From Deltaproteobacteria bacterium (GTDB lineage: Bacteria > Desulfobacterota > Syntrophia > Syntrophales > UBA2210), in assembly GCA_016935875.1 (NCBI GenBank), contig JAFGQD010000086.1, forward strand, positions 1 to 7,597: a stretch of 7,597 nucleotides of DNA, in the 5' to 3' direction. The notes under the pieces are model-generated. The model had not been told where the DNA came from. It saw only the letters and a program-made list of their open reading frames with translations, and made no database searches. The position numbers were made by a program, and so were the translations under genes. Below are positions 1 to 7,333 of the stretch, in pieces (the stretch's first letter is position 1; each line of letters starts with the position of its first letter).

Positions 1-1
1 C

Positions 2-991
2 CTCTGCGGGTGTGTATACGCCTCATTTCTTCCATGGGAAGGCGGCCTTTCCAGCTCCGTTGCGCTGTTGCTGAACACGCCGGACAATTTTATTATCAAG
101 GCCGGCATTTTATCATCTACCATACCCACCTCGCTAACGCTTCTGAGTCCAATGAACATCGTGTGCTGCATCCTTCTTATCATCCTGGTCCCCGCAGTGT
201 TCATCATGATGAGGCCAGCCGAAGGGAATGTGATCGAGTACTCCGACATGGTCGACGAAGAGCACAAGGCACTGAAACCGGTCAGCGTTGCCGAAGAGGC
301 GGAAGCTCTGAAACTGCCCGACAAGAATCTGTCCGATATGGTCAATCACAGCATGATTATCCAGGTCATCATCTCCCTGATGGGACTCTGGTATATCGTA
401 TGGCACTTTTCCACGAAGGGGTTCAGCCTCGACCTGAATATCATGAATTTTACCTTCATCGTCCTGGGGATGATCTGCCACAAGACCCCGTTCCGCTATA
501 TCATCGCCATGAAGAGGGCCTGCAGCAATGTCTCGGGGATTGTCCTCCAGTTCCCCTTCTATGCGGGAATCATGGGGATTATGATTCATACCGGCCTCGG
601 GAAGGCCATTGCCCTATGGCTTGCGGGGGTTGCGACCGTTGGTTCCTACCCCTTTATATGCTTCATCTCGGCCGGTATCGTGAACATCTTCGTTCCCTCC
701 GGTGGTGGAGAGTGGGCGGTTGTCGGACCGACTATCGTCGAGGCGGCCAAGACCCTCGGGGCATCGTTACCTGCCGACCAGCTTATAGCGTACATCGCGC
801 GATGCAGCATGGCCGTGGCATACGGTGATTCATGGACAAACATGATTCAACCCTTCTGGTCACTGGCATTTTTCCCGATTGTTGCTGCCGGAACAAAGTT
901 GCAGGCGAGGGATATTATGGGGTATACCTTCGTTGCGCTCATCGCGTCGTTCTTCGTTTTCGCCATATGTGTCACATGGGTACCCGTGTGA
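2..991 (+). CDS. atoE: AtoE-family short-chain fatty acid permease, 5'-truncated by the window edge
   Basis: This is an inner-membrane permease of the AtoE family (short-chain fatty acid/acetoacetate transporters). The frame is open from base 2 to the TGA at 989-991 (329 codons), so the start lies outside the window. E. coli AtoE is about 440 residues, so roughly the first 120-140 residues are missing. The TTG at 68 is not a credible start because conserved family sequence continues upstream of it (YASFLPWEGGLSSS resembles YIGFLTWGGGFSGS of AtoE). Other family marks are LLHKTP-like ICHKTP, the VLQFPFYAGI segment, VPSGGGEW at 692-715, and AYGDSWTNMIQPFW followed by RDIMGY. Several hydrophobic helices are visible, including one around 158-217 and one at the C-terminus. 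A charged cytoplasmic-type loop rich in Glu/Lys lies at about 220-330. It is followed by a hairpin and a BKACE gene, which fits a role in moving acetoacetate or related acids. The family is secure; the substrate is inferred. Confidence 0.9.
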   Translation, partial: LCGCVYASFLPWEGGLSSSVALLLNTPDNFIIKAGILSSTIPTSLTLLSPMNIVCCILLIILVPAVFIMMRPAEGNVIEYSDMVDEEHKALKPVSVAEEAEALKLPDKNLSDMVNHSMIIQVIISLMGLWYIVWHFSTKGFSLDLNIMNFTFIVLGMICHKTPFRYIIAMKRACSNVSGIVLQFPFYAGIMGIMIHTGLGKAIALWLAGVATVGSYPFICFISAGIVNIFVPSGGGEWAVVGPTIVEAAKTLGASLPADQLIAYIARCSMAVAYGDSWTNMIQPFWSLAFFPIVAAGTKLQARDIMGYTFVALIASFFVFAICVTWVPV

Positions 992-1012
992 CCTTGTAGA
1001 TAACGTTCAATA

Positions 1013-1047
1013 AATGGGGCCTGTTCTAAACAGGCCCCATTGTCTTT
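1013..1047 (+). terminator. Hairpin terminator after the AtoE permease gene
   Basis: A perfect 13-bp inverted repeat, AATGGGGCCTGTT (1013-1025) and AACAGGCCCCATT (1029-1041), closes a 3-nt loop 22 nt after the permease stop codon. The stem is GC-rich in its core. The following stretch GTCTTT is only moderately T-rich, so termination may be partial or helped by other factors. The position between a stop codon and a new promoter supports a terminator function. Confidence 0.75.
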
Positions 1048-1069
1048 ATACTATGTGTCATGTTATACT
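1040..1069 (+). promoter_or_regulatory. Candidate sigma70-type promoter for the BKACE gene
   Basis: A TATACT -10 element at 1064-1069 is preceded by TGT (1061-1063), giving an extended -10 (TGn). A -35-like TTGTCT lies at 1040-1045, 18 nt upstream. Transcription would start near 1076, about 30 nt before the ATG at 1107. The -35 overlaps the 3' foot of the preceding hairpin, so terminator and promoter are packed back to back. This is read by eye only. Confidence 0.5.
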
Positions 1070-1106
1070 ACTAATCATGGAAATATTGATAAGGAGAGCT
1101 TGATTT

Positions 1107-2033
1107 ATGAAAAGCAAGACTATTATTACAGCGGCACTGACCGGAGGCATTCATACCCCCACAATGTCACCCTATTTGCCAGTTACACCTCAGCAGATTG
1201 CCGATGAGGCGGTTCGAAGTTATGAAGCGGGAGCGGCGGTATGTCATATACACGCCAGAGAGCCCGAAACAGGCATGCCCGTCTCGAAAATGGAACTGTA
1301 TGAGGAGATGCTTGATACCATAAAGAGCAGATGCAATATCGTCGTTTGTATTACTACCGGTGGCGGATTAGGTATGACTCCAGAGCAACGGGTCGAACCG
1401 GTAACCCGCTTTAAACCGGAGCTTGCGTCTTTTAATGCCGGGTCTACAAACTTTGCCCTTTTCCCTGCCCTGGATAAATTCAAGGAATTCAAGTTTGACT
1501 GGGAGCCGCAATATCTCGCCATGAGTGAGGATTTTATCTTTCCAAATACCTTCAAATCGATGAAGGAGTTCAGCATCAAATTCAGTGAAAGTGGAGCCAA
1601 GCCTGAATTCGAGGTTTACGATTCCGCCATGATCAATAACGTGGCCTTTATGATTGAGAAGGGATATCCCATAAAGAAGCCTGTTTACATCCAGTTTGTC
1701 ATGGGTGTCCTGGGAGGGATTACTCCGGGCTCTGAGAACCTGTTGTTTCTGGTTAATTATGCAAAACGATTAATCGGCGATTTTGAATTTTCCGTTTGTG
1801 TTGCCGGGCGTGATCAGTTTCCCATGTGTACGCAGTCCCTTCTTCTCGGCGGCAATGTCCGAGTTGGCCTGGAAGACAACCTCTATCTGGATAAAGGAAA
1901 GCTGGCAAAGAGCAGCGCCGAGCAGGTAGCAAAAATAGCGCGCATTGCCGGTGAGCTCGGCATTGATCCGGCTACACCCGATGAGGCACGGAAAATTCTC
2001 GGGTTAAAGGGATCGGATAAAGTAAATTTTTAG
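1107..2033 (+). CDS. Beta-keto acid cleavage enzyme (BKACE, DUF849; 3-keto-5-aminohexanoate cleavage enzyme-like)
   Basis: BKACE enzymes are cytoplasmic zinc-dependent TIM barrels. They condense a beta-keto acid with acetyl-CoA and release acetoacetate plus a new CoA ester; Kce of lysine fermentation is the type member. The 308-residue product begins with the typical KTIITAALTGG strand. It carries the zinc ligands H47 and H49 in CHIHAREPETG, and R252-V-G-L-E256-D257 (ligand E256), with the same spacing as R226/E230/D231 that I recall for Kce. A glycine-rich CITTGGG lies at 81-87. It is about 30 residues longer than Kce, mainly around 115-150. An AAGGAG Shine-Dalgarno (1091-1096) sits 10 nt before the ATG, so the start is well supported. 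Its own promoter and terminator suggest a single-gene transcript. The upstream AtoE-type permease fits acetoacetate handling. The exact keto acid cannot be read from sequence, so kce is not assigned. Confidence 0.9.
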   Translation: MKSKTIITAALTGGIHTPTMSPYLPVTPQQIADEAVRSYEAGAAVCHIHAREPETGMPVSKMELYEEMLDTIKSRCNIVVCITTGGGLGMTPEQRVEPVTRFKPELASFNAGSTNFALFPALDKFKEFKFDWEPQYLAMSEDFIFPNTFKSMKEFSIKFSESGAKPEFEVYDSAMINNVAFMIEKGYPIKKPVYIQFVMGVLGGITPGSENLLFLVNYAKRLIGDFEFSVCVAGRDQFPMCTQSLLLGGNVRVGLEDNLYLDKGKLAKSSAEQVAKIARIAGELGIDPATPDEARKILGLKGSDKVNF

Positions 2034-2077
2034 TAATTGTCCATAAAACGCAGGAGTAGCGCCATTACCCCGACTTT

Positions 2078-2108
2078 AAAGGGTCTGTTCCCTTCAGGCC
2101 CTTTTTTT
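2078..2108 (+). terminator. Intrinsic terminator of the BKACE gene
   Basis: AAAGGGTCTG (2078-2087) pairs with CAGGCCCTTT (2095-2104) over 10 positions, with one U-G wobble, around a 7-nt loop (TTCCCTT). The right arm runs into a T tract that ends at 2108. It lies 45 nt after the BKACE stop codon. This is the clearest rho-independent terminator in the window. Confidence 0.85.
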
Positions 2109-2235
2109 AGGGCAATTTTGGCACTCCCGCCCACCCATCAATTTACTTGAAAGTCCGCATTTGACTTCTTCAGAGACTATTATCCTTATCAAGTACTTAT
2201 AAAATCAGGCAGGGTATTCTGGTCTGCGGGTCACC

Positions 2236-2271
2236 TTGATTAAACACACGAAAAAGGTTACAGTTAATCAA
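2236..2271 (+). repeat. Inverted repeat just upstream of the M48 protease start
   Basis: TTGATTAA (2236-2243) and TTAATCAA (2264-2271) form an exact 8-bp inverted repeat with a 20-nt spacer, ending 5 nt before the ATG at 2277. A competing shorter pair, ACCTT (2233-2237) with AAGGT (2254-2258), would occlude the only purine-rich stretch near the start. It could be a repressor operator or an mRNA structure that tunes translation. AT-rich chance pairing is also possible. Confidence 0.4.
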
Positions 2272-2276
2272 ATACC

Positions 2277-3707
2277 ATGAAATCAGACACTCACCACAGC
2301 ATAAGAAAAATAGTTGCCATGTTTATCGCCTTTCTGTGCCTTCACGTGTCAGCAGGTGTATCCCTCGCCTCTTTCACCATCGAAGATGAAAAAAAACTGG
2401 GAAAAGAATTCTATGATAAGCTGAAGAGCAGAGGCGTTTTAGTAACAAATCCAAAGGTAAATGAATATATCGACAGGACAGGACATCTGTTGCTTTCGCA
2501 TGGCAGCAAGTCATTCTTCGACTTTACTTTTTCCATAATTAATAGTCCCGGGATCAATGCCTTCGCGACTCCCGGAGGCTATGTGTATGTCTACAGTGGC
2601 CTGATAGAACTGACCGAAAACGAGAGTCAACTCGCAAGTGTGCTGGCACATGAGATAGGACATATAAAGGCCCGGCACATAGCACAGACCATCGAGAATT
2701 CACAAAAGATCAACATCGCAACTCTTGCGGCAATCCTGGCTGGCGCCTTCCTCGGCGGAGGCGGCGATATGGCCGCGGCAGTTGCAAGCTTTTCAATAGC
2801 GACAGCAACGACTCTCAACCTCAAATACAGCAGAGAGCACGAAGAAGAGGCCGACCGTCTCGGAATGTTATACCTGGTGGAAACCGGATATAACGGTCAG
2901 GGCATGCTGGACTTTCTGAAGAACATGAGAAAGTATGAATTCTACTCAAACTCCATCCCCTCCTATTTTCTGACCCACCCGGGCACAGGAGACAGGATAC
3001 TATACCTGGATGGTCTGCTTCAGACGAAATACACGGGAGGAGGCGCTGAGAGCATCATTGGAAGTCTAGACAGGATAAAGACCACACTGGTTATCGACAG
3101 AAAAGATCTCGACTCCAGTCTCAGATATTTCCAGAATATATTAAAAAAAGATCCCAATAACACAAATGCCCTGTATGGTCTCGCAGTCATACAGGGAAAA
3201 CTTGGCAACACTTCTGAATCCTTTGCGAATTTTGAAAAGGCACTGTCACTGTCCCCTGATGATGCCGATATTCTCCGCGAACTGGGCATCAGGCACTTTA
3301 ACCTTGGAAATACGGCCGCCGCTATAGAGGCCCTGCAAAGGGCCCATTCCATAGACGAGAAAGATTCCAGCACTATTTTTTACCTGGGAAGATCATACGA
3401 AACCACCGGAGATTACAGAGCCTCTCTCAGATTTTATGAAGAATTTCTGAAGAAAAACCCGGATGACATCCTTATATATTACAATCTGGCAATGCTCTAT
3501 GGGAAGATCGATATGCTTGGAGAATCCCACTACAATTTCGGTATCTTTTTTAAAAAGAAACAACGTATCGAGAGTGCGCTTTTCCATTTCAAGGCAGCCC
3601 AGACGTTCTTTCCACCCGACAGTGAGATGGCCGGAAAGATCAGGAAAGAAATAGACTCAATCAATGAAAATCCTGCAAATCAAGAAGACAAGCATGCAAA
3701 AGATTGA
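2277..3707 (+). CDS. Exported M48 family metalloprotease with C-terminal TPR repeats (BepA/YfgC-like)
   Basis: The 476-residue product is probably periplasmic. It has a Sec-type signal peptide at about 1-32 (basic HHSIRK, hydrophobic core IVAMFIAFLCLHVSAGVSLA, no lipobox). The M48 peptidase domain spans about 35-245, with HEIGH at 125-129 and the third zinc ligand in EEEAD (probably E189). A hydrophobic Gly/Ala-rich stretch lies at 146-180. THPGTGDR contains H234, placed like the inhibitory His-246 of E. coli BepA. From about 277 to 446 there are five consecutive 34-residue TPR-like units. E. coli BepA (487 residues) has the same order and length; it helps assemble, or degrades stalled, LptD at the outer membrane. 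A similar envelope role is inferred here. An in-frame stop at 2265 limits the start to ATG 2277 or ATG 2319, and only 2277 keeps the basic signal n-region. The Shine-Dalgarno is weak (AAGG about 19 nt upstream). It stands alone between a terminator and the pepA promoter. Confidence 0.9.
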   Translation: MKSDTHHSIRKIVAMFIAFLCLHVSAGVSLASFTIEDEKKLGKEFYDKLKSRGVLVTNPKVNEYIDRTGHLLLSHGSKSFFDFTFSIINSPGINAFATPGGYVYVYSGLIELTENESQLASVLAHEIGHIKARHIAQTIENSQKINIATLAAILAGAFLGGGGDMAAAVASFSIATATTLNLKYSREHEEEADRLGMLYLVETGYNGQGMLDFLKNMRKYEFYSNSIPSYFLTHPGTGDRILYLDGLLQTKYTGGGAESIIGSLDRIKTTLVIDRKDLDSSLRYFQNILKKDPNNTNALYGLAVIQGKLGNTSESFANFEKALSLSPDDADILRELGIRHFNLGNTAAAIEALQRAHSIDEKDSSTIFYLGRSYETTGDYRASLRFYEEFLKKNPDDILIYYNLAMLYGKIDMLGESHYNFGIFFKKKQRIESALFHFKAAQTFFPPDSEMAGKIRKEIDSINENPANQEDKHAKD

Positions 3708-3748
3708 TCCCTATGCATGCGGCTGCGGGGCATACATCATCTAACACA

Positions 3749-3776
3749 TTGACATTTGGCATTCATGTGCTATCTT
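3749..3776 (+). promoter_or_regulatory. Candidate strong sigma70-type promoter of the pepA-dppD-dppF unit
   Basis: A consensus -35 TTGACA (3749-3754) is followed after 16 nt by TATCTT (3771-3776, four of six consensus bases). A TGC directly before it gives an extended -10. Transcription would start near 3783, leaving a leader of about 25 nt that contains the AGGAGG of pepA. It is the best promoter match in the window, seen by eye. Confidence 0.6.
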
Positions 3777-3808
3777 CCCCGGACATACGATACTTTCAGG
3801 AGGCATAA

Positions 3809-5329
3809 ATGAATATTACGGTAAAAACGGGAGTCCTTACGGATTTCGATTGCAAGATACTCCTCGTCGGACATTTTGAAGACAGCAAGACACCCCAAGG
3901 AGCGGCTCAGTTCCTCGATCAAAAGTACCATGGTCTTATCGGCGGGCTGATTGAGGAAGGAGATTTTACAGGGGAACTCTACAGCTCTTCGGTTGTGTAT
4001 ACCGGAGAACCGGCCCGAAGCAGGAGGATACTGATTGCGGGCCTGGGAAAAAGAGAGGAGTTCAATCTTGAAAAATTACGGGGAGTATTTTCAAAGGCAA
4101 CGCAGAAGATACAGGATCTCAATATAACGAATCTCGCCGCGTCCCTTGATTTCGGCGAGTCGGAATTCCCTGCCAGAGAGACGGCACAGGCCGCTGTTGA
4201 AGGCGCGATGCTGGGTTTGTATCGATTCATCCGCTACAAAACTCAAAAGAAGGACAAAGAGTCTCAAATTGAAGAACTTACCATAATAGAAAACAGACCC
4301 GAACTGCTGGAAGATGTAAAGGCCGGCGTAAAAACAGCGGAAATTATCTCGCGGGCAGTCTACTTTGCGAGAGATCTCGTCTCCACACCATCCAACGATA
4401 TGACACCCGGAATCCTGGCAGAGAGAGCCAGTGATATCGCTAAAGAGAATAATCTCAAGATCGAGACACTGGATGAACCCGCCATGAAGAACCTGGGCAT
4501 GAACGCCCTGCTCGGTGTGGCACGGGGCAGTGCCGAAGAGGCAAAACTGATCGTGCTGGAATATAACGGGGGTAAAAAAGACGACAGACCGGTAGTCCTT
4601 GTCGGCAAGGGGATCACCTTTGACAGCGGTGGAATATCCATAAAACCTTCTGAAAAAATGGATGAAATGAAATCTGACATGTCCGGCGGCGCCGCGGTGA
4701 TCGGCACAATCAAGGCAGCGGCTGAACTGAACATACCATTGAACGTGGTGGGCATAATTCCTGCCACGGAAAATCTCCCCGGCGGAAAGGCTTACAAACC
4801 GGGAGACATACTAAAAACCATGTCAGGTCTCACGATAGAAATCAAGAACACAGATGCCGAAGGGCGGCTGATTCTGGCAGACGCGCTCACATTTGCGGGA
4901 AAATATAATCCGGCGGCAATAATCGACATAGCCACGCTGACCGGGGCATGCGTAGTGGCACTGGGTGATTTTATCACAGGTATGATGGGAACAGACCGCG
5001 ACCTGAAAGAAAAGATACTCAGCGCCTCGGAGACTACAGGTGAAACGGTATGGGAACTTCCTCTGTGGCACGAATATGAGGAACTGATAAAGAGCGATGT
5101 GGCTGACATGAAAAATACCGGCGGACGGTCAGGCGGTACAATAACAGCGGCCCTTTTGCTCAAGAAATTCGTGAACGATTATCCCTGGGTGCATCTGGAC
5201 ATTGCAGGTCCCGCACTCTTGACAAAAGATAAGCCTTACATCCCCAAAGGCGCTTCAGGTGTAGGCGTGAGGCTTCTCGTACAATTTCTTATGGACAGGA
5301 GCCGGGCTTCCAATGTCTCAAATCCTTGA
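3809..5329 (+). CDS. pepA: Leucyl aminopeptidase PepA (peptidase family M17)
   Basis: This is a cytosolic, hexameric, two-metal aminopeptidase that releases N-terminal residues, preferably Leu, from peptides. At 506 residues it matches E. coli PepA (503). The N-terminal M17 domain covers about 1-165 and the catalytic domain about 170-495. The M17 signature NTDAEGRL is at 347-354. Expected metal ligands are K267, D272, D290, D349 and E351; the catalytic residues are K279 and R353. All lie in intact motifs (VGKGITFDSGG, IKPSEKMDEMKSDMSGG), so it should be active. The ATG is fixed by a strong AGGAGG (3798-3803) 5 nt upstream and a promoter just before it. The 3' end overlaps the next ATPase gene by 17 nt, so translation is probably coupled. 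The product would hydrolyse peptides brought in by the transporter whose ATPases follow. Confidence 0.97.
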   Translation: MNITVKTGVLTDFDCKILLVGHFEDSKTPQGAAQFLDQKYHGLIGGLIEEGDFTGELYSSSVVYTGEPARSRRILIAGLGKREEFNLEKLRGVFSKATQKIQDLNITNLAASLDFGESEFPARETAQAAVEGAMLGLYRFIRYKTQKKDKESQIEELTIIENRPELLEDVKAGVKTAEIISRAVYFARDLVSTPSNDMTPGILAERASDIAKENNLKIETLDEPAMKNLGMNALLGVARGSAEEAKLIVLEYNGGKKDDRPVVLVGKGITFDSGGISIKPSEKMDEMKSDMSGGAAVIGTIKAAAELNIPLNVVGIIPATENLPGGKAYKPGDILKTMSGLTIEIKNTDAEGRLILADALTFAGKYNPAAIIDIATLTGACVVALGDFITGMMGTDRDLKEKILSASETTGETVWELPLWHEYEELIKSDVADMKNTGGRSGGTITAALLLKKFVNDYPWVHLDIAGPALLTKDKPYIPKGASGVGVRLLVQFLMDRSRASNVSNP

Positions 5330-6281
5330 AATAAAAGGCCTGAAGACACATTTTGAGACAAGAAACGGTACTGTCAGAGCCGTCGACGGGGTGGACATCT
5401 CCATCGACAGAGGGGACACCCTGGGCATCGTCGGCGAATCAGGGTGCGGCAAGACCGTTCTCGCCCTGTCCATCATGAGGCTTATACCGGATCCGCCCGG
5501 TCGAATTGTGTCGGGACAGATCAACTTCAAGGGCACCGATCTCCTCAACCTTGACGAAACCGAAATGCGAAGGCTTCGCGGAAATGACATATCCATGATA
5601 TTCCAGGAGCCGATGAACTCCCTCAACCCCGTCCTGAAAGTGGGAGATCAGATCTCCGAAGTGATACAACTCCACGAGGGACTTTCAAAAAATGATGCAT
5701 TGGACCGCGCCCTCGATATGCTTCGGCTTGTCGGAATGGGTTCGACACGAAACAGACTGAATGATTATCCACACCAGATGAGCGGTGGAATGCGCCAGCG
5801 GGTAATGATAGCCATGGCACTCGCATGCAATCCCGCGTTGATGCTCGCAGATGAACCCACCACGGCGCTCGATGTGACCATACAGGCACAAATTCTTGAT
5901 TTGATAAACAAACTGAAGGACGAAGTGGGAACATCGGTAATGCTCATAACCCACGACCTCGGGATAGTAGCGGAAACGGCCAGGCACGCGGCTGTAATGT
6001 ATACGGGCAAAGTGGTGGAATACTCCAACATACTCGAGCTTTTTTCAACGCCGCTCCACCCCTATACCAGGGGACTGATGGAATCCACACCGAAACAGAC
6101 TTCAGAAGAAAACGGGTACCTCACCACGATACCGGGTACCGTTCCGAACCTATATGAACTCCCTGCCGGATGCAGTTTCCGGAATAGGTGTGCGGACGTC
6201 ATGGATATATGCGCCCAAAAAGAACCACAACTCATGGAGAAATCTCCCGGCCATCAGGTAAGATGCTGGAAATACTCATAA
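5313..6281 (+). CDS. dppD: Di/oligopeptide ABC transporter ATP-binding protein (DppD/OppD family)
   Basis: This is a cytoplasmic ATPase subunit that would power peptide import with a DppF-type partner and two membrane permeases. The 322 residues hold all ABC motifs: Walker A GESGCGKT (41-48), Q-loop Q98, signature SGGMRQR (157-163), Walker B LMLADEP (176-182) with catalytic E181, and switch H214. The C-terminal oligopeptide-type extension follows HPYTRGL and has four cysteines (C287, C293, C300, C318), the pattern that binds a 4Fe-4S cluster in characterised DppD/OppD proteins. The ATG lies inside the end of pepA and is preceded by AGGAG (5297-5301). Dpp and Opp substrates, and related nickel or cationic-peptide systems, cannot be separated by sequence reading. 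No permease or binding-protein gene is adjacent. The dppD symbol denotes the family. Confidence 0.92.
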   Translation: MSQILEIKGLKTHFETRNGTVRAVDGVDISIDRGDTLGIVGESGCGKTVLALSIMRLIPDPPGRIVSGQINFKGTDLLNLDETEMRRLRGNDISMIFQEPMNSLNPVLKVGDQISEVIQLHEGLSKNDALDRALDMLRLVGMGSTRNRLNDYPHQMSGGMRQRVMIAMALACNPALMLADEPTTALDVTIQAQILDLINKLKDEVGTSVMLITHDLGIVAETARHAAVMYTGKVVEYSNILELFSTPLHPYTRGLMESTPKQTSEENGYLTTIPGTVPNLYELPAGCSFRNRCADVMDICAQKEPQLMEKSPGHQVRCWKYS

Positions 6282-6306
6282 TATAAAGAAGCAGGGTAAT
6301 GTGCAG

Positions 6307-7284
6307 ATGAATCCGGTTTTATTAACCATTGAAGGATTGAAAAAATATTTTCCCGTACGAAGCGGTTTCCTGCAGGGCCATCATAAGACGGTAAAGGCCG
6401 TGGACGGTGTGGATCTGCAGGTCTTCAAGGGGGAAACCCTGGGACTGGTGGGAGAATCAGGATGCGGGAAGACAACGCTTGGCCGTCTCATCACCAGACT
6501 CGAGAAACCAACCGGCGGGGAAATCTCCTTCAAAGGGAATGACATATGTACGTTTTCCAGAAAAGAATTAAAGGATTTCAGAAGAAAAGTACAGTTGATA
6601 TTCCAGGATCCCTTTTCATCCCTGAATCCGAGAATGAGCGCGGGCGCCATCGTGGGAGAACCCCTCACCATACACGGAGGAGAGGGAAACAGGGATACGA
6701 TTGCGGCCCTGATGGAAACAGTGGGATTGAACCGGGAACAAATGGGACGGTACCCCCACGAATTCAGTGGAGGACAAAGGCAGCGCATCGGCATAGCGAG
6801 GGCACTTGCCCTTAATCCTGATCTCGTTGTCGCGGACGAACCCGTCTCAGCTTTAGACGTTTCCATACAGGCCCAGATACTTAACCTCCTGAAAGATCTC
6901 CAAAAGGATTTTGATCTGACATACCTGTTTATCAGCCATGATCTCAGCATTGTCAAGCATATAAGCGACAGGGTCGCCGTCATGTACCTTGGGAAAATCG
7001 TGGAACTCGCTGATAAGAAATCACTTTATAACAATCCTCTTCACCCTTACACAAAGGCCCTCCTCTCAGCCGTCCCCGTCCCGGACCCAACGTACAGAAA
7101 AGAACGGATACTGCTCGGCGGCAACATACCCAGTCCGATAGACCCTCCCTCCGGCTGTTCATTTCATCCCCGGTGCCGGTACAGAATGGATATATGTGAA
7201 AAAGTCTTACCGGCCCTCGATGACAGAGGCAACGGTCATTACGTCGCGTGTCACCTGGAAACCGGATTTTGGTCTAAATCCTGA
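6307..7284 (+). CDS. dppF: Di/oligopeptide ABC transporter ATP-binding protein (DppF/OppF family)
   Basis: This is the second ATPase half of the peptide importer, expected to pair with the preceding DppD-like subunit. Numbered from ATG 6307 (325 residues): Walker A GESGCGKT at 49-56, Q-loop Q100, signature SGGQRQR at 154-160, Walker B LVVADEP at 173-179 with E178, and switch H211. HPYTKALLSAVP and the cysteine set C284, C290, C297 and C315 form the oligopeptide-type C-terminus, a possible 4Fe-4S site. The opening LLTIEGLKKYFPVRSGF and the FRRKVQLIFQDP segment are typical of DppF/OppF. An in-frame GTG at 6301 is an alternative start: the AGGG at 6293-6296 is 4 nt from the GTG and 10 nt from the ATG, so the ATG is preferred. 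The gap to dppD is only about 25 nt. No convincing terminator follows before the tRNA genes. Confidence 0.92.
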   Translation: MNPVLLTIEGLKKYFPVRSGFLQGHHKTVKAVDGVDLQVFKGETLGLVGESGCGKTTLGRLITRLEKPTGGEISFKGNDICTFSRKELKDFRRKVQLIFQDPFSSLNPRMSAGAIVGEPLTIHGGEGNRDTIAALMETVGLNREQMGRYPHEFSGGQRQRIGIARALALNPDLVVADEPVSALDVSIQAQILNLLKDLQKDFDLTYLFISHDLSIVKHISDRVAVMYLGKIVELADKKSLYNNPLHPYTKALLSAVPVPDPTYRKERILLGGNIPSPIDPPSGCSFHPRCRYRMDICEKVLPALDDRGNGHYVACHLETGFWSKS

Positions 7285-7303
7285 AAAAAATCTAAAATAA
7301 TCC

Positions 7304-7333
7304 TTGACGAAATGGGCTCAAAAGATTAGATAG
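7304..7333 (+). promoter_or_regulatory. Possible promoter for the tRNA-Arg/tRNA-Lys pair
   Basis: TTGACG (7304-7309) matches the -35 consensus at five of six positions. The best -10 candidates are weak: TAGATA (7328-7333, 18-nt spacing) or TTAGAT (7327-7332, 17-nt spacing). Transcription from here would give a 5' leader of about 70 nt before tRNA-Arg. Read-through from the pepA-dppDF unit is an alternative source of the tRNA transcript. Confidence 0.3.

Noticed and set aside
10..828. Long plus-strand reading frame of 272 codons in another frame of the permease gene
   Set aside because: The translation is rich in Arg, His and Gly with no family resemblance, while the overlapping frame clearly encodes AtoE.
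2146..2203. CTTGAAA (2146-2152), TTGACT (2161-2166) and TATAAA (2198-2203) as promoter elements for the M48 gene
   Set aside because: CTTGAAA resembles a heat-shock sigma -35, but no matching -10 follows at the right distance. TTGACT and TATAAA are 31 nt apart, too far to pair. A promoter must exist here, but I cannot place it.
3712..3734. Hairpin TATGC...GCATA after the M48 stop codon as a terminator
   Set aside because: The stem is only 5 bp with a 13-nt loop, and no T tract follows.
6381..6983. Minus-strand open frame of 200 codons opposite dppF
   Set aside because: It is antisense to a conserved ABC ATPase with every motif intact, and it has no recognisable protein features.
7264..7281. 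GGATTT/AAATCC hairpin at the end of dppF as a terminator
   Set aside because: The stem is only 6 bp and is followed by an A tract, not a T tract, so it is not an intrinsic terminator for the plus strand.
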